From positions 124,001-188,000 of the forward strand of contig NZ_SCNN01000013.1 in the NCBI RefSeq assembly GCF_005503535.1: a DNA stretch of 64,000 nt, given 5' to 3'. Made by a program: the position numbers and the translations under genes. Numbering within the stretch: the stretch's first letter is position 1; each line of letters opens with the position of its first letter. Below are positions 26,858 to 35,249 of this stretch, one piece after another. Source of the stretch: Mesorhizobium comanense. GTDB taxonomy: Bacteria > Pseudomonadota > Alphaproteobacteria > Rhizobiales > Rhizobiaceae. A model generated the notes under the pieces. The model searched no databases, had not been told where the DNA came from, and was given only the letters and a program-made list of their open reading frames with translations.

Positions 26858-27436
26858 TTAGCTGCCGGCCTTGCCGTGGCGGACGAGGTCCTGGGCGATC
26901 GAGAGCTGAAGCGCTTCGGCCAGTTCGCGCGCGGCGCGATTCTCGGCATCGATCTGCGCCCGGTATGCCGCGAATTCCTGACGGGGCCGGTCGAAGGACG
27001 AGGTGATCGCCCGCTTGCCCGCGGAGATGACGACGCCGGTTTTCATGTCGCTCAGCGTATAGCTGGAGGTCAGCGTCACCGAACCCGCGGTCGGCTCGTC
27101 CTCGTCGGTTCCGACCTGCACGAGCGCCGAGGATTCCACGAGCTCGGTCACGGTCAGGTCCAGCGAATAGAGCGGCGATGCCGGTTCGCCGGCGCCGCGC
27201 CCGAATCCGAAGATCAGATTGTTGCGCACCTGCTGGGCGTAACGCGTCTTGACCGGCTTGACGGCGATGGACGCCAGTTCGGCATTGGCGCTCGAGCCGT
27301 TCGCCAAGGGCGCGTTGGAATAGAGCGGCCGCACGGTGCAGGCCGAAACCAGCGCCAGCGAGCCGATGAGCCCGGCAAGCGCGATACGGCGCAGCAAGCG
27401 GCTCCGCTCTGTCTTTTCCCGATCAGGCAACGACAT
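26858..27436 (-). CDS. lptE: LPS assembly lipoprotein LptE
   Basis: Outer-membrane lipoprotein that plugs LptD and helps insert LPS; 192 residues. A basic N-terminus and hydrophobic signal end in the lipobox LVSAC, placing the lipidated Cys at about residue 33, followed by TVRPLYS, typical of alphaproteobacterial LptE. It overlaps the end of leuS by 14 bp, so the pair is co-transcribed. The N-terminal 16 residues before the signal are unusually polar, and a later start inside them is possible. Confidence 0.85.
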   Translation of the reverse strand: MSLPDREKTERSRLLRRIALAGLIGSLALVSACTVRPLYSNAPLANGSSANAELASIAVKPVKTRYAQQVRNNLIFGFGRGAGEPASPLYSLDLTVTELVESSALVQVGTDEDEPTAGSVTLTSSYTLSDMKTGVVISAGKRAITSSFDRPRQEFAAYRAQIDAENRAARELAEALQLSIAQDLVRHGKAGS

Positions 27437-30047
27437 TGACGATCCTCTGCGGCACGATGATCACCTTGCGCGGAGCCTTACCTTCGAGTGCTTTCTGCAC
27501 GAAGTCGAGAGCCAATACCGCTTTTTCGACCGCACCTTGGTCCGCGTCGCGGGCAATTGTCAAATCCCCTCGCTTCTTGCCGTTGACCTGCACCGGATAG
27601 GTCACCTCATTGTCGACGACCAGCGCCGGATCGAACACCGGCCACGGCCGTTCGGCGACCAGTTCGGTGCCGCCTAGCGTCTCCCAGCATTCCTCGGCCA
27701 GATGCGGCATGACAGGCGCGATCAGGTGCACCAGGATTTCCACCGCCTCGCGGCAGGCGCCCCGCAGTGCCGGATCGGCCTTGCCTTCCGCCACTTCGTT
27801 GAGCGGCGCGGTCAGCGCATTGGCCAACTCGTAGATGCGGGCGATGGCGCGGTTGAAGCCGAGCTTCTCGATATCCTCGCCGACCGCCTTCAGGATCTTG
27901 TGCGCGGCCTTGGAGACCGCGCCCGCCTCGCCATCGCTGGCCGCCGCGGGCTTCACGCCGGCCAGCGTTTCGGCGGCGGTCGAGACCAGGCGCCAGATGC
28001 GCTGCATGAAACGGTGCGCGCCGGCCGCGCCGTCATCGGTCCACTCGACATCGCGCTCGGGCGGCGAATCCGACAGCATGAACCAGCGCGCCGTGTCGGC
28101 GCCGTAGCCGTCGGTGATGTCCTCCGGGCTGACCGTGTTCTTCTTCGACTTCGACATCTTCTCCAGCGGGCCGATCGTGACGGCCTCGCCGGTGGCGATC
28201 TCGAAGGCACGGCGTTCGCCGTCGACGCCTTCCAGCCGCACCTCGGTCGGCGCCAGCCAGCGGCCGCTCGATGCGGAGCCGGCGCGATAGGTCTCGTGCA
28301 CCACCATGCCTTGCGTGAACAGGCCCTTGAACGGCTCGGCCAGGTCGACATGGCCGGTCTCGCGCATGGCGCGGGTGAAGAAGCGCGAATAGAGCAGGTG
28401 CAGGATCGCATGCTCGATGCCGCCAATATACTGGTCGACCGGCAGCCACTCATTGGCTGCCTTCGGGTCGGTCGGCTCATGCGCGTGGGGGGCGGTGAAG
28501 CGGGCGAAATACCACGACGAATCGACGAACGTATCCATCGTGTCGGTCTCGCGGCGCGCATCCCCACCGCATTGCGGGCATTTCACGTGCCGCCATGTCG
28601 GATGGCGGTCGAGCGGATTGCCCGGACGGTCGAAATCGACATCGTCCGGCAGCTTGACCGGCAGGTCGGCCTTCGGCACCGGCACCACGCCGCAATCCTC
28701 GCAATGGATCATCGGGATCGGGCAGCCCCAGTAGCGCTGGCGCGAAATGCCCCAGTCGCGCAGGCGGAAATTCACCTTGCGCTCGGCCATCGGCCGGTTG
28801 CCGATCGTCTTCTGCTCCAGCAGCTTCGCCACCTCGTCGAAAGCCTGGCTCGGCTTCATGCCGTCGAGGAAGCGCGAATTGATCATCGCACCGTCGTCGC
28901 CATAGGCCACGTCGATGATCTGGAAGGTCGCCTGATTCTCACCTTCCGGCATCACCACCGGCACCACCGGCAGGCCGTATTTGTTGGCGAAGTCGAGGTC
29001 GCGCTGGTCGTGCGCCGGACAGCCGAAAATGGCGCCGGTCCCGTACTCCATCAGCACGAAATTGGCGACGTAAACCGGCAGCGTCCAGCTGTCGTCGAAT
29101 GGATGGACGACGCGGATGCCGGTATCGAAACCCTTCTTCTCGGCCGTCTCCAGAGCCGCCACCGAGGTGCCCATGTGGCGGACTTCCTCGATGAACTTGG
29201 CCAGCGCCGGATTGTTCTCGGCAGCCTTTCTGGCCAGCGGATGATCAGCGGCGATCGCCATGAACGAAGCGCCGAAGATGGTGTCGGGCCGCGTCGTATA
29301 GACTTCCAGCTCATGCTCGCCGGCAACGTCCGAGGCCAACGGCCAGCGCACCAGCAGGCCTTCCGACCGGCCGATCCAGTTCTGCTGCATCAGCTTCACT
29401 TTTTCCGGCCACTCGCTCAGGCCATCGAGCGAGTCCAGCAGGTCCTGCGCGTAATCGGTGATCTTGAAGAACCACTGCGTCAGCTCGCGCTGCTCGACCA
29501 GCGCGCCCGAGCGCCAGCCGCGCCCGTCGATGACCTGCTCGTTGGCGAGCACGGTCATGTCCTCCGGGTCCCAGTTGACCTTGGAGGATTTGCGCGTCAC
29601 CAGCCCCTTCTCGACAAAGTCGAGGAACAGCATCTGCTGGCGGTGATAGTAATCGACGTCGCAGGTGGCGAATTCGCGCGCCCAGTCCAGCGACAGGCCC
29701 ATGACCTTGAGCTGCTCGCGCATGGTGGCGATGTTCTGGTAGGTCCATTCCTTGGGATGGACCTTGTTCTGCATGGCCGCGTTCTCGGCCGGCATGCCGA
29801 AAGCGTCCCAGCCCATCGGATGCAGCACGTTGAAGCCCTTGGCCCGCTTGTAGCGCGCCACCACGTCGCCCATCGTATAGTTGCGCGTGTGGCCGATATG
29901 GATGCGCCCCGACGGATAGGGGAACATCTCCAGCACGTAGTATTTGGGCTTCGGGTCGTCATTATGCGCTTCGAAAAGCTTCTTGTCCGCCCAGGCCTTC
30001 TGCCATTTGGGTTCTGACGCGCGCGGATTGTATCGTTCGGTTGCCAT
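27423..30047 (-). CDS. leuS: Leucyl-tRNA synthetase
   Basis: Charges tRNA-Leu; 874 residues, normal for bacteria. The HIGH motif is GRIHIGHTRNY (about residue 50), the editing domain covers roughly 225-420 with the GTGAIFGCPAHDQRDLDFA core, and KMSKS is intact (EKMSKSKKNTVSPEDI). A zinc-binding pair is visible (MIHCEDCG and VKCPQCGGDAR). The start MATERYNPRASEPKWQ matches the family; an upstream in-frame extension is dropped. Confidence 0.98.
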   Translation of the reverse strand: MATERYNPRASEPKWQKAWADKKLFEAHNDDPKPKYYVLEMFPYPSGRIHIGHTRNYTMGDVVARYKRAKGFNVLHPMGWDAFGMPAENAAMQNKVHPKEWTYQNIATMREQLKVMGLSLDWAREFATCDVDYYHRQQMLFLDFVEKGLVTRKSSKVNWDPEDMTVLANEQVIDGRGWRSGALVEQRELTQWFFKITDYAQDLLDSLDGLSEWPEKVKLMQQNWIGRSEGLLVRWPLASDVAGEHELEVYTTRPDTIFGASFMAIAADHPLARKAAENNPALAKFIEEVRHMGTSVAALETAEKKGFDTGIRVVHPFDDSWTLPVYVANFVLMEYGTGAIFGCPAHDQRDLDFANKYGLPVVPVVMPEGENQATFQIIDVAYGDDGAMINSRFLDGMKPSQAFDEVAKLLEQKTIGNRPMAERKVNFRLRDWGISRQRYWGCPIPMIHCEDCGVVPVPKADLPVKLPDDVDFDRPGNPLDRHPTWRHVKCPQCGGDARRETDTMDTFVDSSWYFARFTAPHAHEPTDPKAANEWLPVDQYIGGIEHAILHLLYSRFFTRAMRETGHVDLAEPFKGLFTQGMVVHETYRAGSASSGRWLAPTEVRLEGVDGERRAFEIATGEAVTIGPLEKMSKSKKNTVSPEDITDGYGADTARWFMLSDSPPERDVEWTDDGAAGAHRFMQRIWRLVSTAAETLAGVKPAAASDGEAGAVSKAAHKILKAVGEDIEKLGFNRAIARIYELANALTAPLNEVAEGKADPALRGACREAVEILVHLIAPVMPHLAEECWETLGGTELVAERPWPVFDPALVVDNEVTYPVQVNGKKRGDLTIARDADQGAVEKAVLALDFVQKALEGKAPRKVIIVPQRIVNVVA

Positions 30048-30200
30048 GGGACGTTTTTCACTTAAAAGCAGACGGACTGCGGGCAAGGGCCCGGCAGTTC
30101 ATTGGATATGGTCCGGGTGTTCACCATGGTTTGGCAAACCCGTCAACCATATGGGCATCGCGGCGGCCAAAAACGCGGGTCAAAACAGCGGGATTTGCAT

Positions 30201-30863
30201 ATGAGTGACACGGTTCAGCAGTTTTTCGCGGTCAGGGCGAAGATCGCCGCCGCCGGCCGGGAGGCGGGCCGTGAAGCCGGCGTGGTGACGCTGGTGGCCG
30301 TTTCCAAGACCTTCGAAGCCGCCGACATCCAGCCCGTGATCGAGGCCGGGCAACGCGTCTTCGGCGAGAACCGCGTGCAGGAAGCGCAGGGCAAATGGCC
30401 TGCCCTGAAACAAGCTTTCCCGGATATCGAACTGCACCTGATCGGCCCGCTGCAATCGAACAAGGCGAAAGAGGCGGTCGCCCTGTTCGACGTCATCGAG
30501 ACGGTCGACCGCGAGAAGATCGCCGCGGAGCTCGCCAGGGAGATGGCCCGGCAGGGCCGCACACTGAAACTCTATGTCCAGGTCAACACCGGCTCAGAAC
30601 CGCAGAAGGCCGGCATCGAGCCGCGCGAGGCGGTTGCCTTCGTCGGGCGCTGCCGGGACGTGCACGGCCTCGCCATCGAAGGGCTGATGTGCATCCCGCC
30701 GGCCGACGAAAACCCCGGACCGCATTTCGCCCTGCTGGAAAAGCTCGCGCGGGAGGCAGGGGTCGAGAAGCTGTCGATGGGCATGTCGGGCGACTACGAG
30801 ACCGCGATCGCCTTCGGCGCCACCAGCGTGCGTGTCGGTTCGGCGATCTTCGGCAGCCGCTGA
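30201..30863 (+). CDS. YggS family pyridoxal phosphate homeostasis protein
   Basis: PLP-binding single-domain TIM-barrel protein of the YggS/PROSC family, 220 residues. The PLP Lys lies in LVAVSKTFEAADI (about residue 35). Further family marks are FGENRVQEAQ, LHLIGPLQSNK, VNTGSEPQKAG, GLMCIPP and the phosphate-binding LSMGMSGDYETAI. It is divergent from leuS. The family keeps free PLP low and affects amino acid metabolism, but has no known catalytic activity. Confidence 0.93.
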   Translation: MSDTVQQFFAVRAKIAAAGREAGREAGVVTLVAVSKTFEAADIQPVIEAGQRVFGENRVQEAQGKWPALKQAFPDIELHLIGPLQSNKAKEAVALFDVIETVDREKIAAELAREMARQGRTLKLYVQVNTGSEPQKAGIEPREAVAFVGRCRDVHGLAIEGLMCIPPADENPGPHFALLEKLAREAGVEKLSMGMSGDYETAIAFGATSVRVGSAIFGSR

Positions 30864-30883
30864 TCCCGTCTCGGGCATCCTCA

Positions 30884-30928
30884 TTGAGATTTGCAGGCAC
30901 TTGGCTTATATCTAGCCAAGCTAGCTAG
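30884..30928 (+). promoter_or_regulatory. Promoter and operator of the Phd/VapC pair
   Basis: Possible -35 TTGAGA (30884-30889) and -10 TATATC (30907-30912) with a 17-bp spacer. The inverted repeat TTGGCT (30901-30906) and AGCCAA (30914-30919) brackets the -10, and a perfect CTAGCTAG dyad follows at 30921-30928. Phd/YefM antitoxins bind such dyads and repress their own operon with the toxin. Confidence 0.72.
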
Positions 30929-30937
30929 GATCATCTC

Positions 30938-31192
30938 ATGAACTGGCATTTGCAGGACGCAAAGAACAACTTTTCCAAAGTGGTCCAGCGAGCGCGAACC
31001 GAGGGACCGCAAACGGTGACGTTGCGCGGCGAGCGTGCCGCGGTCGTGCTCTCCGCCGAAGACTATGACCGTCTGGCTGGAAAGAAAAAATCGCTCGCCG
31101 AGTATCTTTTGACCGGCCCTGGCTGGGACGACAAATTTGCCGAAGAGGTAACCCGTCGCCCGGATACGATGACCCGGGACGTCGAACTCTGA
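30938..31192 (+). CDS. Phd/YefM family antitoxin
   Basis: An 84-residue antitoxin. The N-terminal Phd/YefM DNA-binding fold reads WHLQDAKNNFSKVVQRARTE then QTVTLRGERAAVVLSAEDYD, and a flexible C-terminal tail of about 30 residues (SLAEYLLTGPGWDDKF) would wrap the toxin. It is translationally coupled to the PIN toxin (TGATG overlap). It should neutralise the toxin and repress the operon by binding the dyads upstream. Confidence 0.93.
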   Translation: MNWHLQDAKNNFSKVVQRARTEGPQTVTLRGERAAVVLSAEDYDRLAGKKKSLAEYLLTGPGWDDKFAEEVTRRPDTMTRDVEL

Positions 31193-31593
31193 TGTACCTG
31201 CTCGACACGAACGTCGTTTCGGACGTTCAGAGGCGGTTGCCGAAGCCGACCGCCTGGCTGGCCTCCGTCGATCCAGCCTCCGTCAGCCTCAGCGTCATCA
31301 CGCTCGGCGAGATCGAGCGGGGAATTGCCAAGCAACGTAGGATAGAACTCGAACGGGCTGCGTGGCTCGATGTCTGGCTAAGGGAATTGCGACGAGACAA
31401 CGCCGATCGCATTCTTGCGGTTACCGAAGACGTTGCGCTCGTCTGGGGTCGCATTACTGCCGGTCCGACACGCAGCAGCGCCGATTCGCTTATTGCCGCT
31501 ACAGCGTTGGTCCACGATCTTGTCCTTGTCACGCGCAACGTTGCGGACTTCGAAGATTTTGGCCTGACCGTCCTCAACCCCTGGGGAAGCTGA
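31192..31593 (+). CDS. vapC: VapC-type PIN-domain ribonuclease toxin
   Basis: A 133-residue PIN-domain RNase, the toxin of the pair. Acidic metal-binding residues appear in the expected order: LLDTNVVSDV (Asp5), LGEIERGIAK (Glu about 43), SADSLIAATA (Asp about 99) and TRNVADFED near the C-terminus. This layout is that of FitB/VapC proteins, which cleave tRNA or other structured RNA. No insertion or frame break is seen, so the pair looks functional. Confidence 0.92.
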   Translation: MYLLDTNVVSDVQRRLPKPTAWLASVDPASVSLSVITLGEIERGIAKQRRIELERAAWLDVWLRELRRDNADRILAVTEDVALVWGRITAGPTRSSADSLIAATALVHDLVLVTRNVADFEDFGLTVLNPWGS

Positions 31594-31698
31594 CAGCTTG
31601 CCGGAGATTTGGGCTCACTTGCCAACCGTCGGCACTTGAAACGAAACGCTCCGTTCCTATTTGCTTTGCGTCATCAGATTTATCCTGGAGCCTTCACC

Positions 31699-32748
31699 AT
31701 GCGTTACAACCAGCTTGGAAATACCGGGCTATTCGTCTCCGAACTCTGCCTCGGCACCATGACCTTCGGCGCCGCCGGCCAGAACGCCCAATGGGGCCTC
31801 ATCGCCAGCCTCGACCAGAAAGGCGTCAACGAGATCGTCGGCCGCTCGATCGCCGCCGGGGTCAATTTCTTCGATACCGCGGACGTCTACTCCTTTGGGG
31901 AGTCCGAAAAACTGCTCGGCCAGTCGCTGAGGGATCTGGGCGTTGCCAGGTCCAATGTCGTCATCGCCACCAAGGTCCATGGCGCGATGGGCGAAGGCCC
32001 GAACCAGCGCGGCTCGTCGCGCGGCCATATCATGGATTCGGTCGATGCGAGCCTGGAGCGCCTGCAGCTCGACCATATCGACCTCTACCAGCTGCACGGC
32101 ACCGACATGGTGACGCCGATCGACGAGACGATGCGGGCGCTGGACGATCTCGTCGCCAGCGGCAAGGTGCGCTATGTCGGGGTCTCCAACTGGGCCGCAT
32201 GGCGCATCGCCAAGGCGCTCGGCATCGCCGACCGCAAGGGCTTTGCCCGTTTCGAAACCGTCCAATCCTACTATTCGATCGCCGGCCGCGATCTCGAACG
32301 CGAGATCGTGCCGCTGCTCAACGAGGAGAAGTTGGGGCTCATGGTCTGGTCGCCGCTGGCGGGCGGCCTGCTGTCGGGCAAATACGGCCCCGGCGCGCCC
32401 GGCAATGGCGAAGGCCGCCGTGCCTCCTTCAACTTCCCGCCGGTCAACGAGGATCGCGCCTGGGCGGCCGTCGCGGTGATGCGCGAGATCGCAGGGAAGC
32501 ATGACGTCAGCGTCGCCACGGTGGCGCTCGGCTACGTCCTGGCCAAGCCTTTCGTGATGAGCGTCATCATCGGCGCCAGCCGCATGGACCAGCTCGAACA
32601 GAACCTGGCTGCGACCGGCGTGAAACTCGACGCCGACGATCTGGCCAAGCTCGACGAGGTCAGCGCGCTGCCCGCCGAATATCCCGGCTGGATGCTCGAG
32701 CGCCAGGCGGCCGGCCGGCGGCCGGCGCCGTTCGTGCCGAAGGGCTGA
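31699..32748 (+). CDS. Aldo/keto reductase
   Basis: NADPH-dependent aldo/keto reductase of 349 residues. The catalytic tetrad is visible: Asp and Tyr in FFDTADVYSFGESE, Lys in VIATKVHG and His in DLYQLHGTD. The C-terminal cofactor pocket reads SVIIGASRMDQLEQNLAA. The start with RNLGNTG-like MRYNQLGNTGLFVSELCLGT is typical, and GGAG lies about 9 bp upstream. It has no operon partner and is followed by a terminator. Confidence 0.94.
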   Translation: MRYNQLGNTGLFVSELCLGTMTFGAAGQNAQWGLIASLDQKGVNEIVGRSIAAGVNFFDTADVYSFGESEKLLGQSLRDLGVARSNVVIATKVHGAMGEGPNQRGSSRGHIMDSVDASLERLQLDHIDLYQLHGTDMVTPIDETMRALDDLVASGKVRYVGVSNWAAWRIAKALGIADRKGFARFETVQSYYSIAGRDLEREIVPLLNEEKLGLMVWSPLAGGLLSGKYGPGAPGNGEGRRASFNFPPVNEDRAWAAVAVMREIAGKHDVSVATVALGYVLAKPFVMSVIIGASRMDQLEQNLAATGVKLDADDLAKLDEVSALPAEYPGWMLERQAAGRRPAPFVPKG

Positions 32749-32772
32749 ACGGCTCCAGGCGATTTTCCTGAC

Positions 32773-32802
32773 AGCCGCGTGCCTTCCGGCGCGCGGCTTT
32801 TT
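32773..32802 (+). terminator. Rho-independent terminator after the aldo/keto reductase
   Basis: AGCCGCGTGCC, loop TTCC, GGCGCGCGGCT and five T; an 11-bp stem with one T-G pair. Confidence 0.85.
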
Positions 32803-32883
32803 CGCGCGCTCTCAAGCCGCACGGCCGCCTTGTAACGGGCGCGGTTTCGCGACTACCATCGTGACGCTGCAACAGCATGCGCG

Positions 32884-33204
32884 ATGTCAGGGGCGACGAT
32901 GGCGCCATCCGCCGAGGAATTTCGAAGCAGGATCATGACGATCATGGCTGACCGCCAGGCCGCGGCTTCAGCCAGCCCTTACGATTGGAAAGTCTGCGTT
33001 GGCGCCGTCAGTGCCGCCCAGGGCGAATTTGAAAAGATCGCCGTCGCCGGTACGGCGCACGAATACGCGACCGCCGTGATTGCCTGCCTGGAGCGGCTGC
33101 GAGACACCTATTACGATCCGGACGGAGAATATACGTCAGGGCGATCGGATATCGGCACCGTCGTTGAAAAGATCAGGGAGGCCTTGAAGTCTGTCAGCCA
33201 ATGA
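32884..33204 (+). CDS. Hypothetical protein
   Basis: A 106-residue soluble protein without signal peptide or membrane segment, not recognised. It contains YDWKVCVGAVSAAQGEFEKI and ends with an Asp/Tyr-rich region TYYDPDGEYTSGRSD. GC-rich third positions fit a real gene. It is convergent with the metallopeptidase-like gene. Internal ATGs at 32899 and 32944 leave the start uncertain. Confidence 0.6.
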   Translation: MSGATMAPSAEEFRSRIMTIMADRQAAASASPYDWKVCVGAVSAAQGEFEKIAVAGTAHEYATAVIACLERLRDTYYDPDGEYTSGRSDIGTVVEKIREALKSVSQ

Positions 33205-33238
33205 TGGTGGCACTCACCGGCGACGAGCCGGCTCAGCC

Positions 33239-33964
33239 TCAAAGCGGATTGGCTGATGTATCGCAATCCGCGATCGCTTTTCCGGCAAGGCCCCGATCGT
33301 ACCAGCGGATCCTCTGGTCCGAGGTCCCGTACCTTTTTCCCGCCGGATTTTCGGAAGTATTGGCGGCCTGATCGTCTCCCAGCGATCGCAGCAGGTTCCT
33401 CGCTTGCGCCAGATCGCTCTCGTCGAGCAGGTGCCGGTCCCGGACATAGCCGCTCCACAGCCCGGCAAGACAATCGGCCTGGAGTTCGATCTGTTCCGAT
33501 CGGATGATGGCGGCCTGCTGGTCGCCGTCAGCGACAGGCTGATGCGGAACGCCAGAGATGGCCTGCACGTGATGCGCGACCTCCCGGGCGACAATCAACG
33601 CCTTGGCGAAGTCTCCGGTCAAGCCGATCTCTCGAAGTTCGGGAAACGCCGGATCGAGATAAATCCTGTGGTCTGCCGCGCAATATGCCGTCCCTGAAAC
33701 GGAACCGCAGGCGGTGGCGATCAAGCCGGTGAACAGCACCAGCTTCGGCTCTTCATAAGTCGATCCGCCAGCCTTGAAGGTGGCGTTCCAGAAGTCCTCC
33801 GTTTCCGCCAGAACCACCGAGAGGAACTGCTTCACGTCGTCAGTGCCGGCGTTTGCGGAAGCCATGGGCGCTGGCGAAACCTCGGCAGCCTTCGAGATCG
33901 CCGGGGCATCTAGCCATGTCGCGATGGCCAGCAGGGATGCCATGACCAGGGACAAGCGGATCAA
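33239..33964 (-). CDS. YpfJ-like neutral zinc metallopeptidase homologue with degenerate HExxH
   Basis: A 241-residue exported protein (signal-like MIRLSLVMASLLAIATWLDA) following the YpfJ family: FLSVVLAETEDFWNATFKAGG, KLVLFTG, ATACGSVSG, AYCAADHRIYLDPAF, then LIVAREVAHHVQ and SEQIELQADCLAGLW. In the family the helix reads HEVGHH; here the first His is Arg127 (codon CGG), while Glu128 and His131 remain and Glu160 is a likely third ligand. Zinc binding or catalysis is probably impaired. It is also shorter than typical YpfJ. It may be a non-catalytic relative rather than an active peptidase. Confidence 0.82.
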   Translation of the reverse strand: MIRLSLVMASLLAIATWLDAPAISKAAEVSPAPMASANAGTDDVKQFLSVVLAETEDFWNATFKAGGSTYEEPKLVLFTGLIATACGSVSGTAYCAADHRIYLDPAFPELREIGLTGDFAKALIVAREVAHHVQAISGVPHQPVADGDQQAAIIRSEQIELQADCLAGLWSGYVRDRHLLDESDLAQARNLLRSLGDDQAANTSENPAGKRYGTSDQRIRWYDRGLAGKAIADCDTSANPL

Positions 33965-34160
33965 TTCACGCCTCCTGACTTGCCAACGCTCCCAGTGCCC
34001 AGGCGCGAGCCGCGCCCGCGACCACCGGACGGAATTCCATATCCTGCCCCTGTCGGCTTGTCGAACAGACCTTCGGCCAGGCGGCGCGTTAGCCGCCGGT
34101 CAGGGCTCGTGGGTCTGGTCTGTCGCCTCTGGAACGTGACTTTTCGAGAATCCGGCTTCC

Positions 34161-35066
34161 TCAAAGCCGCACGGTCTCGGCCAGGAAATCGAGAAAGGCA
34201 CGCACCCGGGCCGGCAGATGCTTGCCCTGGCCGACATAGACGGCATGTGTCGGTTCGAGATCGCCGGGATTGAACGCTTCCAGCAACGGCACCAGTCGGC
34301 CGGCGGCAATGTCAGCCTCGACATGCCAATGCGCCAGCCTGGCAAGGCCGGCTCCCGCAATCGCTGTCCGCCGCATCGCCTCGCCGTCGGTCAGCGTCAG
34401 GTTGCCGACAATGGGGACGATGATCTGCGCGCCGGCCGCGTCGACGAAAGGCCAGCCGTCTATATGCCGCGCGAAGCCGAAAGCCAGCATGTTGTGGCCT
34501 GCAAGCTCGGCCAGCGTGCGCGGCGTGCCCCGCGCCGCGAGATAGGAGGGCGCACCGATCACCACCATCCGGCTTTCGCCAAGCTTGCGCGCCACCAGTC
34601 GTGATTCGCGCAGCGGCCCGGCGCGTATGGCGACGTCGGCGCGCTCCTCCAGGAGGTCGATCACATTGTCGGTCAGGACGGCCTCGATGGAGATTTCGGG
34701 GTAGCGCTCCAGGAACCGCGGCAGCAGCGGCATCAGCCGGTGCTGGCCGAACGGCACATAGCTGTTGACCCTCAGCCTGCCTCTGGGTGCTGCCCCTGCC
34801 GCCGCCTCGCGCTCCGCCGCGTCGAGGTCGGCAAGGATGCGCACGCCGCTGTCATGGAAAGCCGCGCCCTCCGGCGTCAGTTGCAGCTTGCGCGTCGAGC
34901 GGTTGAGCAGCCTTGCGCCAAGCCGCATCTCCAGCCGGGCGATCAGCTTGCTGACCGCCGATGGCGTCATCCTGAGCCGCCGCGCCGCGGCCGAGAAACT
35001 GCCCGCCTCGACAACGCGCAGGAACACTTCGATTTCGCCGGAGCGGTTGATCTCGGGTCGCGCCAT
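34161..35066 (-). CDS. LysR family transcriptional regulator
   Basis: A 301-residue LTTR. The N-terminal helix-turn-helix reads VFLRVVEAGSFSAAARRLRM then TPSAVSKLIARLEMRLGARL and LNRSTRKLQLTPEG. The periplasmic-binding-like effector domain covers about 90-295 (LRVNSYVPFGQHRLMPLLPR). The ATG at 35066 is the family start; the frame extends further. It is divergent from an MFS exporter gene across 183 bp, the usual arrangement for an activator of its neighbour. Confidence 0.93.
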   Translation of the reverse strand: MARPEINRSGEIEVFLRVVEAGSFSAAARRLRMTPSAVSKLIARLEMRLGARLLNRSTRKLQLTPEGAAFHDSGVRILADLDAAEREAAAGAAPRGRLRVNSYVPFGQHRLMPLLPRFLERYPEISIEAVLTDNVIDLLEERADVAIRAGPLRESRLVARKLGESRMVVIGAPSYLAARGTPRTLAELAGHNMLAFGFARHIDGWPFVDAAGAQIIVPIVGNLTLTDGEAMRRTAIAGAGLARLAHWHVEADIAAGRLVPLLEAFNPGDLEPTHAVYVGQGKHLPARVRAFLDFLAETVRL

Positions 35067-35144
35067 TCGTGAATCTATTTCACAGAAAATGTGCCCAACG
35101 CAAGTCTGGTTCACAGGTCCGGAGATGACGATCTTCCGGCCTGT

Positions 35145-35189
35145 GCATGATCCCGAAAACTGGGAACCGGTTTTCGGAAGAGATCATGC
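35145..35189. repeat. Rhizobial palindromic intergenic element
   Basis: GCATGATC (35145-35152) pairs with GATCATGC (35182-35189), and inside it CCGAAAAC pairs with GTTTTCGG. This nested hairpin is the dispersed GCATGATCCCGAAAA element common between genes of Rhizobiales. It lies in the LysR-MFS spacer, close to the MFS start. Confidence 0.85.
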
Positions 35190-35249
35190 TCCAACAAAGC
35201 CCGGGGCGCGGGACTGGAGCGTCCATTCACCAACAATCGGACCACCGCC

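Noticed and set aside
27702..30017. 771-codon plus-strand ORF
   Set aside because: Antisense to leuS; His/Arg/Asp-rich shadow.
33961..34164. 67-codon minus-strand ORF between LysR and the YpfJ-like gene
   Set aside because: Arg/Gly-rich, overlaps both neighbouring genes by a few bases, no ribosome-binding site and no family resemblance.
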